A stretch of DNA of 64,000 bases, from assembly GCA_943788835.1 (NCBI GenBank), contig CALSRU010000004.1, positions 800,300 to 864,299 on the forward strand. Direction: 5' to 3'. The position numbers and the translations under genes were made by a program. A model generated the notes under the pieces. The model was not told where the DNA came from and did not search any database. It worked only from the letters and a program-made list of their open reading frames with translations. Source of the stretch: an uncultured Pseudomonadales bacterium. Lineage in GTDB: Bacteria > Pseudomonadota > Gammaproteobacteria > Pseudomonadales > UBA7434. Positions 28,328-38,270 of the stretch are shown piece by piece (within the stretch, counting starts at the first letter, position 1; every line of letters begins with the position of its first letter).

Positions 28328-29677
28328 ATGGAAAAAAATGAGGCCAAACGCATAGGCATGATAAGCCTTGGCTGCCCAAAAGCATTAGTGGATTCAGAAC
28401 GCATACTGACCCAACTCAAAACCGATGGCTACGAACTCGTGGGCGATTATCATGATGCTGATTTAGTGGTGGTTAATACCTGCGGCTTTATAGACAGCGC
28501 TAAACAAGAATCTTTAGATGCCATTGGCGAGGCTATCAAAGAAAATGGCAAAGTTATTGTGACCGGTTGTATGGGCGCAAATGCCGAGCAAATTACCGAT
28601 ACACACCCCGACGTCATTGCGGTGAGTGGCCCCCATGCCTATGAGGAAGTAGTAAAAACTGTGCACGAGTTCGCGCCGAATAACTTCGAACACGACCCCT
28701 ATGTAGATCTTGTTCCTCCGCAAGGCATTAAGCTTACCCCCCGACACTACGCCTACCTAAAAATATCTGAAGGGTGTAACCATCGCTGCAGTTTTTGCAT
28801 CATTCCATCTATGCGGGGCGATTTAGTGAGCCGACCGATAGGTCACGTTATGGAGGAAGCCCAGCGCCTTGCCGCTGCTGGCGTGCGCGAACTACTGGTC
28901 ATTTCACAAGACACTAGCGCTTATGGCGTTGACAAAAAGTACCAAACCGAATTTTGGAATGGTCGCCCACTCAAAACTAAAATGCAGGCGCTATGCGAAG
29001 CCTTAGCAGAGTTAGGCATTTGGGTAAGATTGCATTATGTCTACCCCTACCCTCATGTTGATAAGGTCATTCCACTGATGGCCGAGGGGAAAATATTGCC
29101 TTACCTCGATATTCCATTCCAACACGCCAGCTATAAAATCCTTAAAGCGATGAAGCGCCCTGCAGCTAGCGAAAACACACTTGAACGCATTAAAAAGTGG
29201 CGTGCCATTTGCCCAGACCTAACCATTCGCAGTACCTTTATTGTGGGCTTCCCTGGTGAAACAGAAAGTGATTTCAATGAACTGCTAGAGTTTTTAGATG
29301 AAGCACAGCTCGATCGCGTAGGTTGCTTTAAATACTCGGCTGTCGAAGGCGCTACCGCCAACGAACTGGCTGACCATGTAGATGAATCGGTAAAAGAAGA
29401 GCGCTGGTCTCGATTTATGGAAAGGCAGCAAGCGATTAGTGCAGCTCGTTTAAAGCGCAAAGTCGGCAGTCGACAAACCGTCATCATCGATGGCATAGAC
29501 GAAGAACGTGATTGTTTGATAGCTCGCAGCAAGGCCGATGCACCTGAAATTGACGGTGTCGTTTATGTTGAAGCCGATGGTGACTTTAGTGCGGGTGATT
29601 TTATAGAAGTAGAAATCACTTCTGCCGACGAATATGACCTGTATGGCAAGATCATTACCGCTGACCCAACTCAGTAA
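28328..29677 (+). CDS. rimO: Ribosomal protein S12 methylthiotransferase RimO
   Basis: 449 residues. The N-terminal UPF0004 domain starts [19 protein letters not shown]. The radical SAM cluster motif is [18 protein letters not shown], and a C-terminal TRAM domain ends near DEYDLYGKI. Cysteines in the N-terminal domain (SLGC, NTCG, VTGCMG) hold the second 4Fe-4S cluster. It adds a methylthio group to an Asp of ribosomal protein S12. Stand-alone gene 78 bases after the DUF2244 gene. Confidence 0.96.
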   Translation: MEKNEAKRIGMISLGCPKALVDSERILTQLKTDGYELVGDYHDADLVVVNTCGFIDSAKQESLDAIGEAIKENGKVIVTGCMGANAEQITDTHPDVIAVSGPHAYEEVVKTVHEFAPNNFEHDPYVDLVPPQGIKLTPRHYAYLKISEGCNHRCSFCIIPSMRGDLVSRPIGHVMEEAQRLAAAGVRELLVISQDTSAYGVDKKYQTEFWNGRPLKTKMQALCEALAELGIWVRLHYVYPYPHVDKVIPLMAEGKILPYLDIPFQHASYKILKAMKRPAASENTLERIKKWRAICPDLTIRSTFIVGFPGETESDFNELLEFLDEAQLDRVGCFKYSAVEGATANELADHVDESVKEERWSRFMERQQAISAARLKRKVGSRQTVIIDGIDEERDCLIARSKADAPEIDGVVYVEADGDFSAGDFIEVEITSADEYDLYGKIITADPTQ

Positions 29678-29734
29678 AAGGCACATGCTTCATTTTTATA
29701 AGTCGATAGGCTTCTTACAGGTAAAGCGCGCCTG

Positions 29735-30535
29735 ATGAATGTTATTCTTATAAAGTCCGACGAGTTGAATGGGCATTCGGCGGCGCAAGATGGCGAAGAT
29801 CAGAAAATAGTGCCTGCCCATACCACCGTTTATTTAAGTGATTGGCGCGCCAAGCATATTATCGAGATCTTGCGCGCACAAATCGGTGACTCAGTAAAAA
29901 TCGGCATTATCAATGGCAAGCTTGGCATTGCTCATATCACGTCGCTTAGTCAGCACAGTTCTGAGGTTACGCTTAAAATAAAACCAACCGACCTCGGCCT
30001 ATCCCCGCCATGCCCCACTCCGGCGCGCCTACTCATTGCCCTGCCGAGACCTAAAGCAGCAAGACGCATCGTTCAGCTAGCTTCAGAGTGCGGCGTCAAA
30101 GAATTGCACTTCTTTCATTGTTTTAAAGTAGAAAAAAGCTACTGGTCAAGCCCACTACTGCACCCAGTGAAACTTGAAGAACAGATTGTTATCGGCTTAC
30201 AACAATCTGTTGATACTTGCCCGATGAACGTTTACTTGCATCAACGTTTTAAACCGTTTGTGGAAGACCAACTGCCTGCAATTTTAGCTGGACAAGCGCT
30301 ACTCATCGCTCACCCAGCCGCCAACGCCTTGACTAAAAAAGAGTTTATGGACCAATCTGAAAAGGATCTCCCACTAAATATTATGCTGGGACCAGAAGGC
30401 GGATTCATTCCCTATGAGTTAGATAAGCTGATGGCGTGCAACGGCAAAAAAATAGGCCTCGGGGAGCGAATATACCGAACGGAAACCGCCACAGCATTAT
30501 TACTGGGTCAGCTAAAAAGTCTCGGTGAGTGCTAG
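29735..30535 (+). CDS. rsmE: 16S rRNA (uracil-1498-N3)-methyltransferase RsmE
   Basis: 266 residues with a SPOUT-class knot. An N-terminal PUA-like part contains HIIEILRAQIGDSVKIG. The knot carries IMLGPEGGFIPYELDKL and LGERIYRTETATALLLGQL, both hallmark RsmE segments. It methylates U1498 of 16S rRNA. A short insertion near the N-terminus (HSAAQDGEDQKI) makes it slightly longer than the E. coli enzyme. It converges on the channel gene. Confidence 0.94.
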   Translation: MNVILIKSDELNGHSAAQDGEDQKIVPAHTTVYLSDWRAKHIIEILRAQIGDSVKIGIINGKLGIAHITSLSQHSSEVTLKIKPTDLGLSPPCPTPARLLIALPRPKAARRIVQLASECGVKELHFFHCFKVEKSYWSSPLLHPVKLEEQIVIGLQQSVDTCPMNVYLHQRFKPFVEDQLPAILAGQALLIAHPAANALTKKEFMDQSEKDLPLNIMLGPEGGFIPYELDKLMACNGKKIGLGERIYRTETATALLLGQLKSLGEC

Positions 30536-30604
30536 ATCAATCAGGACGAATGACCCGCATACAAGATGGCCCGCTTGTTTCATCGATACATGAATAGCAC
30601 ACAG

Positions 30605-31024
30605 TTAAACGCGGCCCCAGTACCTTTGCATTTCGTAATACAAAAACGATGCAGTCCACGTAATCAGCAGCAGTCCGGTTAGCGATTCAAATCCCACCAA
30701 TTGCCTTATAGCCCCATGAGGATGGATGTCACCGAAGCCTAACGTAGTGAACGTTGTATACGAAAAATAAATGCAGTCCGCCAATTCACCATGAAAATTG
30801 CCCTGCAGTGAACCCCAGGCAGGGAACTGCGGCACAAAGTAATACGCGAGTGCAAACAATACGATTTCTATACTATGCGCAACTAATGCCCCAAAAACGC
30901 CTATAACGATGCGGAAACGGTGGTTAATTGTCATTTTAGGCAGCAGCGCAGAAATTCTCTGTAAAAACTCATAATGAATTAATACAGCCATCGCAATAAT
31001 GGCAATGTGAATAACTAAAAACAC
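30605..31024 (-). CDS. Two-pore-domain-like potassium channel subunit
   Basis: 139 residues with three to four hydrophobic segments and one pore loop. The selectivity filter TTFTTLGFGDIHP is a typical K+ channel signature with GFG in place of GYG. The family (Ion_trans_2) forms tetramers. No regulatory RCK domain is attached, so this would be a minimal ungated or voltage-insensitive channel. It lies just downstream of msrA on the same strand, separated by 114 bases. Confidence 0.82.
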   Translation of the reverse strand: MFLVIHIAIIAMAVLIHYEFLQRISALLPKMTINHRFRIVIGVFGALVAHSIEIVLFALAYYFVPQFPAWGSLQGNFHGELADCIYFSYTTFTTLGFGDIHPHGAIRQLVGFESLTGLLLITWTASFLYYEMQRYWGRV

Positions 31025-31138
31025 GGAGTAATGTCCTGCTCGGTTGAGGTTAAAATCATCTGCCTCATCTCTTCCTCACGAGGAAACAGGAGGGTCAAAA
31101 AATTCACTGAACTGTTATACCGCTCGCTGTCACGCACA

Positions 31139-31786
31139 CTAACATGCGGGCACTCCGGTACCGCCGAGCCCACAGTAGCCACCCGGATTTTTTGCCAAAT
31201 ACTGCTGATGATAATCTTCAGCAAAATAAAAAGCAGGCGCGTTAATTATTTCAGTAGTAACCGCACCAAACCCAGCTTGCTTTAGGGCTTGCCCATAATG
31301 ATTAGCCGACTGCTGAGCCTCCATTTTTTGAACCTCACCATAGCTATAAATACCTGACCGATACTGAGTGCCGGTATCGTTGCCCTGCTGCATTCCTTGC
31401 GTAGGATTGTGACTTACCCAAAAGACCTGCAGCAATTGCAGATAGCTAACGATACTAGGATCAAAAACCACTGCAACAACCTCGTTATGACCCGTTTGAG
31501 CGCTACAGACTTCATCATAAGATGGGTTGGGCGTAAAACCTGCCGCATACCCCACAGCCGTTAAATAAACGCCCTCTACATCCCAGAATTTGCGCTCTGC
31601 CCCCCAAAAACAACCCATACCAAACATCGCTCGCTCGAAGCCCGCAGGCACGTCTAAATGCCCATCATCGCCAAGCATGACATGCTGATTAACAAAATGT
31701 TTGTGGGGCACGTTAATCGCCATGCTGCGCCCCGGCAGAGCATCAGCCTTTGCGACCATTTTTTGCTTATTAAAATACCCTAACAT
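31139..31786 (-). CDS. msrA: Peptide methionine sulfoxide reductase MsrA
   Basis: 215 residues. The active-site motif [13 protein letters not shown] holds the catalytic Cys, and the C-terminal [14 protein letters not shown] supplies recycling cysteines. YRSGIYSY and [16 protein letters not shown] are conserved MsrA segments. It reduces methionine-S-sulfoxide in proteins with thioredoxin. It has the N-terminal extension of the longer E. coli type. Confidence 0.95.
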   Translation of the reverse strand: MLGYFNKQKMVAKADALPGRSMAINVPHKHFVNQHVMLGDDGHLDVPAGFERAMFGMGCFWGAERKFWDVEGVYLTAVGYAAGFTPNPSYDEVCSAQTGHNEVVAVVFDPSIVSYLQLLQVFWVSHNPTQGMQQGNDTGTQYRSGIYSYGEVQKMEAQQSANHYGQALKQAGFGAVTTEIINAPAFYFAEDYHQQYLAKNPGGYCGLGGTGVPAC

Positions 31787-31919
31787 GGTTTATCCCATCG
31801 GTTAGTTTTCATAGTTCCGTGTGCGAATGCGTGTGCGTTCAAAACGCGTTATCGCAGCTAATAACAGTTGCGCCGACTCAATTAAATAGAGATTAAACAT
31901 TGCATGCATTCCATGCATA

Positions 31920-32688
31920 CTACCAAGCCAAATCCGTAAGACTCACCAACGGAATAACTTCTTGAAAAATAGGTCGTAAATCGGCTGGTGTTTTCGCTGC
32001 AATCGATAAACGATAATCTAGCTCTGGCGTAAGGCAGCTAAACTTCCAATCTGCAGGGGTGTCATCGATACTCGAACTCAAGTACAAAGAAATTCTTCCT
32101 GAATCACACAATTGAAACCCAAAATTAGATAGGCCCAAAGCAATGCCCTCACCACGCGCCTTCATATAAGCTTCTTTCAATGTCCAATAATCGAAAAAAC
32201 GCTCCCGCTGCTGATCAAAAGGCAGTGAAAAAAGTTGCTCGACCTCCCTTCCAAAAAAATAGTTCCGTGCAATGGCTAGAACATTGTTTTTCCGTTGCGT
32301 AAATTCTATATCAATGCCAACTGGAAAGTTTGCAACGGCAAGAACCACCCAGTCAGCAGAATGCGATAAATTGAAAAAAAGGCAGTGCTGGCTGGTCTAT
32401 AGCGCGCTGAGGTTCCGACTTAGCCTTCAAATGTGGCTTTCCTTTAGCGCCTATTTCAAACTCAACATCTTCTGGGCGTGTATCCAATAACCTACCTAAT
32501 GCAGATCGCAACAACGCCCTAGCCACTAGATCACGATGGCGATCTCGTGCAAAGCGATAACGCTGATTTCTAGCAAGCTCAGCAGAACTGAGCAGACGGG
32601 CGTAACTCTCCGATTGCTCGTGCGTAATTGATGAACAACGACTCAACCCCACCCACACTGAATCATTTTTTACATGATGTTTAATCAT
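31920..32688 (-). pseudogene. 4'-phosphopantetheinyl transferase (Sfp type), frame broken
   Basis: Two adjoining reading frames make one Sfp-type enzyme of about 255 residues. The first (32688 to about 32374) holds YRFARDRHRDLVARALLRSA and GAKGKPHL. The second (to 31920) holds NLSHSADWVVLAVA, the metal-binding GIDIE and WTLKEAYMKARGEG. The break is at a run of seven A on the plus strand (32374-32380). With six, FF joins directly to NLSHS, the expected sequence. The enzyme would load phosphopantetheine onto carrier proteins. All catalytic motifs are intact, so either the gene was lost very recently, the base is a sequencing error, or the run slips in translation. The start is the ATG at 32688 rather than an upstream TTG. 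Confidence 0.85.
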
Positions 32689-32879
32689 ATGGGTCAACAA
32701 TTAGCAGTGACAATAGCGTTCATTACATGACTTTTTGCCAGCAACTTTTCACAGCGCCTTATCATCGACGGCCGCGTAAACCTAGCAACTCGTTAAATTT
32801 GAACCGAGACGATATCCGTACCGAACGTTCCCTCAGAGTATCTAGGCTCGATAAAATGGCTAGAGTGCGCGCCTTCATG

Positions 32880-33056
32880 CTAAAAAAAATGGCGGAATAA
32901 TTGAATCACGAGTAGTAACCCGCACAACGGTAAAATCCATCGAGACCATTTGTACTGGACCTCTGGATCCATGGGCGATCCGAATCGCTCAAGTAAAACC
33001 ACCATTAATGCCACAGCAATAAACAAATAAAAAAGCAGTTTGAATAAATTTTCCAT
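32880..33056 (-). CDS. Small two-helix membrane protein (58 residues)
   Basis: Found by direct translation of the gap between ampE and the phosphopantetheinyl transferase. It starts MENLFKLLFYLFIAVALMVV, has a short polar loop (RFGSPMDPEVQYKWSRW), a second helix (ILPLCGLLLVIQLFRHFF) and a TAG stop. AGAGAG lies about seven bases before the ATG. It follows ampE by 66 bases on the same strand, so it could be the third gene of an ampD-ampE unit. The hairpin-like layout with positive residues at the turn and end is typical of a real small membrane protein. No family is recognised. Confidence 0.6.
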   Translation of the reverse strand: MENLFKLLFYLFIAVALMVVLLERFGSPMDPEVQYKWSRWILPLCGLLLVIQLFRHFF

Positions 33057-33122
33057 ATAACACTCTCTGGTCCAGTCTGGTGTGTCACTGCTAGGTCAAG
33101 CATGTAAAAAAGCGTGAACGGC

Positions 33123-34007
33123 TTAAATAAAAACAACCAGTAGCAAAACGGCTACCAACAAAATCGTCATTACTCGAGCATTTAAATCCCGATAACTATC
33201 TATATTGTCAGCAGCTACTGTCTGCCAATCGTCAATATAATCAGTGCTTTGCGCTGACTCCTTTTTTTCGGCAGAAGCAACCACCACGCTATCAAGGAAA
33301 TCTGCGGTTGTTTCAATCGTCAGCAAACTCCTGCGGATGATGGCAAACCCCGAAGAAAAACTTCCTGCTAATGCACAGGCTAAAGCCCAAAGTCGGACTG
33401 GCAACCAATCAAACCATCCGAGCAGTGAATTAGCATCTTGATGGAAAAGCGATTGTGCCCAAGTCTCAGACTCATCAGAGCTCTCAGAAACGCTCTTGTG
33501 GCTAACGATAGGGGCAACGTTTTGCGCAAAGATTGAGAGCATTCTATAGAATAACGCACCTGGAGCTCCCAATATTAAAAACCAAAAAATAACCGGAAAC
33601 CAACTCCCGTAAGCGCAGTATGCAAGCCGTTCGCGCACCTGCGGATAATCATCAGGTTTGATGACAGAATCGGCCAACGCTAGATCATGATTATGCAAAG
33701 ACTCAACGACTTCTTTACAGGCGGCACAATAGTCATCTCGGCCTAAAGAATAAAGCACCACAAACAAAGTGACTAGCCAACCTATCAAACCAAAAAACCA
33801 ACCGTCCAGCATGGCAAGTACTGCAGCCAAAAAAATCGCTGGAAGAATTAAGGTAATTAGAATAGTCGCCTGAGGGCCCAACAGCGGCGTCGCCTTTTTT
33901 CCAACCCAATTAGACCAAAGCCACAACCACTGATCACGTTGCAGCTCCTTCAATGAAAATTGGTATTGTATTGCAAGCCAACTGAGGAGAGTCGGTAAAA
34001 AAATCAT
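33123..34007 (-). CDS. ampE: Regulatory membrane protein AmpE
   Basis: About 294 residues with four or more membrane helices. FLPTLLSWLAIQYQFSLKEL near the start, REDYCAACKE-like RDDYCAACKEVVES and YGSWFPVIFWFLILGAPGAL are typical of AmpE. It was described as a membrane signalling partner of AmpD in beta-lactamase induction; its exact role is not settled. An upstream frame extension exists, but the ATG at 34007 overlaps the ampD stop (ATGA), which decides the start. Confidence 0.88.
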   Translation of the reverse strand: MIFLPTLLSWLAIQYQFSLKELQRDQWLWLWSNWVGKKATPLLGPQATILITLILPAIFLAAVLAMLDGWFFGLIGWLVTLFVVLYSLGRDDYCAACKEVVESLHNHDLALADSVIKPDDYPQVRERLAYCAYGSWFPVIFWFLILGAPGALFYRMLSIFAQNVAPIVSHKSVSESSDESETWAQSLFHQDANSLLGWFDWLPVRLWALACALAGSFSSGFAIIRRSLLTIETTADFLDSVVVASAEKKESAQSTDYIDDWQTVAADNIDSYRDLNARVMTILLVAVLLLVVFI

Positions 34008-34582
34008 AGTGTATCCTGCGAAAAAACATTTGCCTGCTTTAATTCGGTTCGATAGTGCTTCCAATCAAAGCCAGGACCTGGATCGGTTTTACGCCCCGGG
34101 GCTATTTGCGCATGACCTGTAATACGCGAATCGGTAATTGCTGGATAAGCCCGCTGTAAAGCTCTAGTGATATCAACAAGGCCACGGTACTGGGCAGCGG
34201 TAAAAGTAGTCTTGTCAGTGCCTTCTAACTCTATACCAATGCTAAAGTCATTGCACCGTGAACGCCCCTCAAAAATCGACTCACCTGCATGCCAAGCTCG
34301 ATCATTAAAATTGACAAACTGCAGGACGTCTCCGCAGCGACGAATTAGCAAATGGGATGACACTTGCAGATGACAAATTTCAGAAAAATAGGCATGAGCA
34401 TTGGTATCTAATTGGTTGGTAAAAAACGCTTCAATTTCATTGCCGCCATACTGCCCAGGGGGTAAAGAAATACAATGTATAACCAGCAAATCAACTGATA
34501 TTCCTTCTGGACGAGCATCACAATTCGGTGAAGCACAGTAACCAGCGTCTTTCAACAAGCCGTGATGCACAGAATATGTCAT
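34004..34582 (-). CDS. ampD: 1,6-anhydro-N-acetylmuramyl-L-alanine amidase AmpD
   Basis: 192 residues, an amidase_2 zinc hydrolase. VIHCISLPPGQYGG carries the first zinc His, and ITGHAQIAPGRKTDPGPGFD supplies the second His and the Asp. WHAGESIFEGRSRCNDFSIG is a typical AmpD segment. No signal peptide, so cytosolic: it trims anhydro-muropeptides during cell-wall recycling and so keeps ampC-type beta-lactamase genes off. Coupled to ampE by a four-base overlap. Confidence 0.95.
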   Translation of the reverse strand: MTYSVHHGLLKDAGYCASPNCDARPEGISVDLLVIHCISLPPGQYGGNEIEAFFTNQLDTNAHAYFSEICHLQVSSHLLIRRCGDVLQFVNFNDRAWHAGESIFEGRSRCNDFSIGIELEGTDKTTFTAAQYRGLVDITRALQRAYPAITDSRITGHAQIAPGRKTDPGPGFDWKHYRTELKQANVFSQDTL

Positions 34583-34656
34583 AAGTTTAAATCTTGAAGG
34601 CCGGAAGTTCGCTCATCATAGCGCAGAGAAGCAATCACGCAAAGTGGTCTCCCAAC

Positions 34657-34695
34657 GAAGCAGTACAATGAAGCAGTACAATGAAGCAGTATAAA
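34657..34695. repeat. Threefold 13-base tandem repeat upstream of ampD
   Basis: GAAGCAGTACAAT occurs twice exactly (34657-34669 and 34670-34682), followed by a third copy with changes at the end (GAAGCAGTATAAA, 34683-34695). It lies 75 bases upstream of the ampD start, between ampD and the DUF1631 gene. The rest of 34583-34836 shows nothing clear. Confidence 0.75.
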
Positions 34696-34836
34696 GACAG
34701 ACAACCCTTGCAGTTACTATCCAACCAATGATTAACCGAACCCCCAAGTCCAGAGCGAGCTGACCCTTTGATTAAGTGAGAGGAGTTGTTGAAATTTTAA
34801 AAAACCACCAACAAAACTTAGTTAGGCCCAGTATCC

Positions 34837-37227
34837 TCAAGCACTTTCAGCGACATGCTGCTGCTTACGCAAACCATCAATGATTGATGTAAGGGCCTTA
34901 TCAAATAACTGTGCGTTTTCTAACAACAGCATTTCACCTGATTCGAGCATCTGAGCGATCTCACTGACATCCAATTCAGCCGCCTTGGAACCGGTACGGT
35001 TAATAAAAATACGCTTGCCGCTATTACGTAAAACCGCCACCAGCCGGCAGCGTTTCTTTTTATTGTCTTCGATTAGTTCAACCCATTGACCAACCGCTAA
35101 TTCATTGGCTGATTTTTGATACGGGCCTAAAGGGGGTTGAGATTCGAACTCACTATGACTATTGGCCTGATTAACCGCTGTAGCTAACACCCCATTATTA
35201 GTCACTGTACTCGCATGATCGCCCGAACCATTCGTTTGAGCCTCGAGACCATGGTTAAGCCGGTCATTTGACCATTGAGTGTTAACGCTTACAGAGGGGC
35301 GCTGCATGACCTGCATATGTACCTCTTGAAGCTTTTCAAAAAAGTCCCCTACCGCACATTTATCATGATTAATTGAATCGATCCCGTGGCGTAATGACTG
35401 CAATAAATTGGGCAATTGCGCAAGGAGTTCGGCTCGATCGTCCCGCGTACGCTGCGCTGCCACCGTCCACAACAGCTGTTGCATAGTAATTAGCGCGTCA
35501 TGCCACTGCTCGCTCTCCTGCCCCTGCTGTAGGTAAGCTAAAAACAATAGGTTACTCCAAGTACTTTCAAGCATTGCAACAATAAATTCAGGCGTATCGT
35601 TTGTTAGGTTCTGCTCAATAATTCGCTTAATAGCGGCCCTCGCACTCTCCGACTCATCACGACCTGACTCGGCGTCTATTAATCGCTTTTTGCGTAATTC
35701 GATTCGTTTATTCTCAGTATCAATCCAAGATTTTAGATCGGCCATCACATCTAAAAATATTGTACTGTCGTTTGTATAATCTTGTGTTACCCGCTCAACT
35801 GTACTGCAAATAATTTGGTATAGCGGATCTGTATGGTAATTATCTGCCGCCTCCCAGCCAACCACTGCCTGCGTCATTTCATTCAACAATCGGCGCGCCG
35901 GATGGCTAGGGCTGCAGAAAAAATTGGATTCGTTGAGTGCCACCCTAATGATGGGTATTTGTAAGCGGCTAATCGCCGCTTTCATAGGCTCCGAAACAAC
36001 GCGATCTTCTATAACCAACTGGAACAGCATCGAAACCAATCCAATCACATCACGCTCGCCCTGCCCAATTGAATGGCCTTGACTATCTGAGCAGGCAGTT
36101 AATTCATTGGCTAGGTTGATTAATAGCTCATGCGGTCGCTGTATATCTTCAGGCGGTGTGGCACCGTGAGCCGACACTTCCAACGGCACAGCTTGCCCCT
36201 GCTGTAAGCTATGCAGCAATTGCAACAATACTTCACTACCTATGGCCGGATAATTACTGGTTTTCAGTGATTGCAACGCATCGGCCAGCGGGTCAGCTGG
36301 GTTGCACGGCAGACTGCTGCCATATTCCGGGACATACGACATTAAATGTGCAAGCTCATTTGCCTGCTGCGTTTCTTGTGCAGAGTGAACAGTTTTAGTA
36401 GTTTCTAATGAGCCTATCCGACTTTTGCGGTGCAGCACAGGTGACGAGGGACGTTTAACCTTAAACGCTAGCTTCGGCAATATGTTTGCTTGAATTAACT
36501 TCTCGTTTGATTGCTTATAAACCCGCCCGAGGTCACTGAGAACAATTTTTTCAAAAAGTTTAAACAAAACAATGCGTGATTTAATATCGATACCTAACAT
36601 ACGGCACGCATGCGAAAAATGGTGGCACAAATGTTTCGGCGATATGGGATTTATAAGCAGGCCAGCATCGACCCCTACAACATGATAATCTGCTAAATGA
36701 GCCAATCGTGCATCTAATGCGCGCAAAGGCTCGGATAAAATTTTTTCGAACTTGAGCACCATACTATCAATCGCGACCATCTCTTCGACTAAGTCCTCTT
36801 CAAGAAGAGCTAACGCGTCACTGGCGTCACTAAAACCTGCCGAGTTCAAACTAGCGTTCAATTGCTCTGGCTTTTTATCGATGTTAAATATATCAACAAA
36901 CCCGTTTTGCACTGCGTTTAGGAATTCCTGCTCAATCTCAACTCGCTTAAAGCGCACCTCACGCATCGATTCAAAAAACATATTCTGTTGCTGGTTGTTT
37001 GGCGCATGCTCGGCAAGATCGAACAAGGCATCGTCAACCTTGTCGAACAAAGCTTGTAAATAATTTGATAGTTGCCTGTGCAAAAACTCTTTTAAATGCA
37101 CTGCTGGAGCAGACATCCGTCGAGTATTAGCAGCTTTTGCGCCGGCTCTTTGAGGGAAGCTATCTGAGGCTGCTGCTTTATTAGACGGAGCAGCGTCCAG
37201 AGGTACAATGTTATCTTTAGCGGCCAT
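34837..37227 (-). CDS. DUF1631 family protein
   Basis: 796 residues, soluble and acidic. The N-terminal HLKEFLHRQLSNYLQALFDK followed by FFESMREVRFKRVEIEQEFL, and the C-terminal PilZ-like part (ELAVGQWVELIEDNKKKRCR, LRNSGKRIFINRTGSKAAEL), match DUF1631. The function of this family is unknown; the PilZ-like end suggests cyclic-di-GMP-related control, but key binding residues are not evident. It is divergent from the protease gene, with a 330-base gap. Confidence 0.87.
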   Translation of the reverse strand: MAAKDNIVPLDAAPSNKAAASDSFPQRAGAKAANTRRMSAPAVHLKEFLHRQLSNYLQALFDKVDDALFDLAEHAPNNQQQNMFFESMREVRFKRVEIEQEFLNAVQNGFVDIFNIDKKPEQLNASLNSAGFSDASDALALLEEDLVEEMVAIDSMVLKFEKILSEPLRALDARLAHLADYHVVGVDAGLLINPISPKHLCHHFSHACRMLGIDIKSRIVLFKLFEKIVLSDLGRVYKQSNEKLIQANILPKLAFKVKRPSSPVLHRKSRIGSLETTKTVHSAQETQQANELAHLMSYVPEYGSSLPCNPADPLADALQSLKTSNYPAIGSEVLLQLLHSLQQGQAVPLEVSAHGATPPEDIQRPHELLINLANELTACSDSQGHSIGQGERDVIGLVSMLFQLVIEDRVVSEPMKAAISRLQIPIIRVALNESNFFCSPSHPARRLLNEMTQAVVGWEAADNYHTDPLYQIICSTVERVTQDYTNDSTIFLDVMADLKSWIDTENKRIELRKKRLIDAESGRDESESARAAIKRIIEQNLTNDTPEFIVAMLESTWSNLLFLAYLQQGQESEQWHDALITMQQLLWTVAAQRTRDDRAELLAQLPNLLQSLRHGIDSINHDKCAVGDFFEKLQEVHMQVMQRPSVSVNTQWSNDRLNHGLEAQTNGSGDHASTVTNNGVLATAVNQANSHSEFESQPPLGPYQKSANELAVGQWVELIEDNKKKRCRLVAVLRNSGKRIFINRTGSKAAELDVSEIAQMLESGEMLLLENAQLFDKALTSIIDGLRKQQHVAESA

Positions 37228-37557
37228 GGTGTACGACTACCTTAAAATCCAAAGGGATGGATCCGACAAGCCTAGATGCTGACTGGCTTGCACTATGAAT
37301 CAGGGATATATGAAAATGCTTGTTCATAGTATAATCAGCTCTGTTTGAGTGACTAGCTATAGCAATCTAAGCCGCGATCAGATTCACATTTTACTGCCTA
37401 TGAGGGAGCAGGCTGTGAGCAAGTCGACTCACTGTACGTGATGTAGATTTTATTTAAAAAAGATCGGTATTACACTGGCCTTCTCGCTAGACAAATTCAC
37501 CGTTACTCTTGATTAGAAAGACACACCCAAAGACTTATTTTTCAGAGCCCGATTCAT
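37228..37557. other. Divergent intergenic region
   Basis: 330 bases between the divergently transcribed DUF1631 and retropepsin genes. A TATAAT stands at 37330-37335 on the plus strand but lacks a -35 at the proper distance. No small gene or strong inverted repeat was seen. Confidence 0.4.
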
Positions 37558-38118
37558 ATGTCTGAAGCAGAAGACCAACAGCCGCGTCAATTAGCACAGA
37601 GTAAGCTAGAAGAGAGACCTGCCAAGAAAATGGGTGGGGGGATGTTTATATTGACCTGGTTAATATTGCTAGCCATGCTGATTTACTACTTTACTGGAGA
37701 AGAGCGCCGACAATTTAACCCGAATGAAAAACCCACCCTGATCGATGTACAAGGCAAACGCACCTTACTACTGAAAGCCAACCGGCAAAATCATTTCGTC
37801 ATGTCCGGAAAGATCAATGGCAAAGACACCACGCTAGTTTTAGATACCGGCGCCACTAATGTGGCCATACCTGCCATCATGGCTTCTCGTTTACAGCTCG
37901 CCCAAGGCAGACCAGGCATTGCAATGACCGCTAACGGTCCGGTCACCGTTTACAGCACACGCATTGCCAAACTGCAGCTTGGCGAAATTGTATTATACGA
38001 TGTGCCTGCAGACCTCAATCCGGGCATGAATGCAAGCAATCAAATACTTTTGGGCATGAGTGCTCTTTCACAAGTAGAATTTTCACAACGCGATGGTATG
38101 CTGCTCATATCGCAATGA
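37558..38118 (+). CDS. Membrane-anchored retropepsin-like aspartic protease (TIGR02281 type)
   Basis: 186 residues: a short cytoplasmic start, one membrane helix (FILTWLILLAMLIYYF) and a periplasmic retropepsin-like domain with the active-site motif LVLDTGATNVAIP and ILLGMSALSQVEF. Such proteins work as dimers, one Asp per subunit. The family is widespread in proteobacteria and largely uncharacterised. A terminator follows the gene. Confidence 0.88.
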   Translation: MSEAEDQQPRQLAQSKLEERPAKKMGGGMFILTWLILLAMLIYYFTGEERRQFNPNEKPTLIDVQGKRTLLLKANRQNHFVMSGKINGKDTTLVLDTGATNVAIPAIMASRLQLAQGRPGIAMTANGPVTVYSTRIAKLQLGEIVLYDVPADLNPGMNASNQILLGMSALSQVEFSQRDGMLLISQ

Positions 38119-38183
38119 TCCAAGTCCAGTGCAAACATATCCACTAGAGCCAATGAAATCGTGCTTTAGTAAGGAGATTACAG

Positions 38184-38207
38184 AAAACCCTCCGCAGAGG
38201 TTTTTTT
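38184..38207 (+). terminator. Rho-independent terminator after the protease gene
   Basis: AAAACCCTC and GAGGTTTTT pair with one mismatch around the loop CGCA and run into seven T (38201-38207). It lies 66 bases after the protease stop and before nadC. Confidence 0.75.
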
Positions 38208-38270
38208 AAAAAAGCTGTTTCGCACCGCCTCAACATAAAGTATTGACCATCAAATCACGAACAACCATCC

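Noticed and set aside
31920-32688. Programmed +1 frameshifting in the phosphopantetheinyl transferase
   Set aside because: A homopolymer slip is possible, but no stimulating structure or conserved slippery site is seen, and the same one-base excess occurs at four other sites. Sequencing error or recent mutation is simpler.
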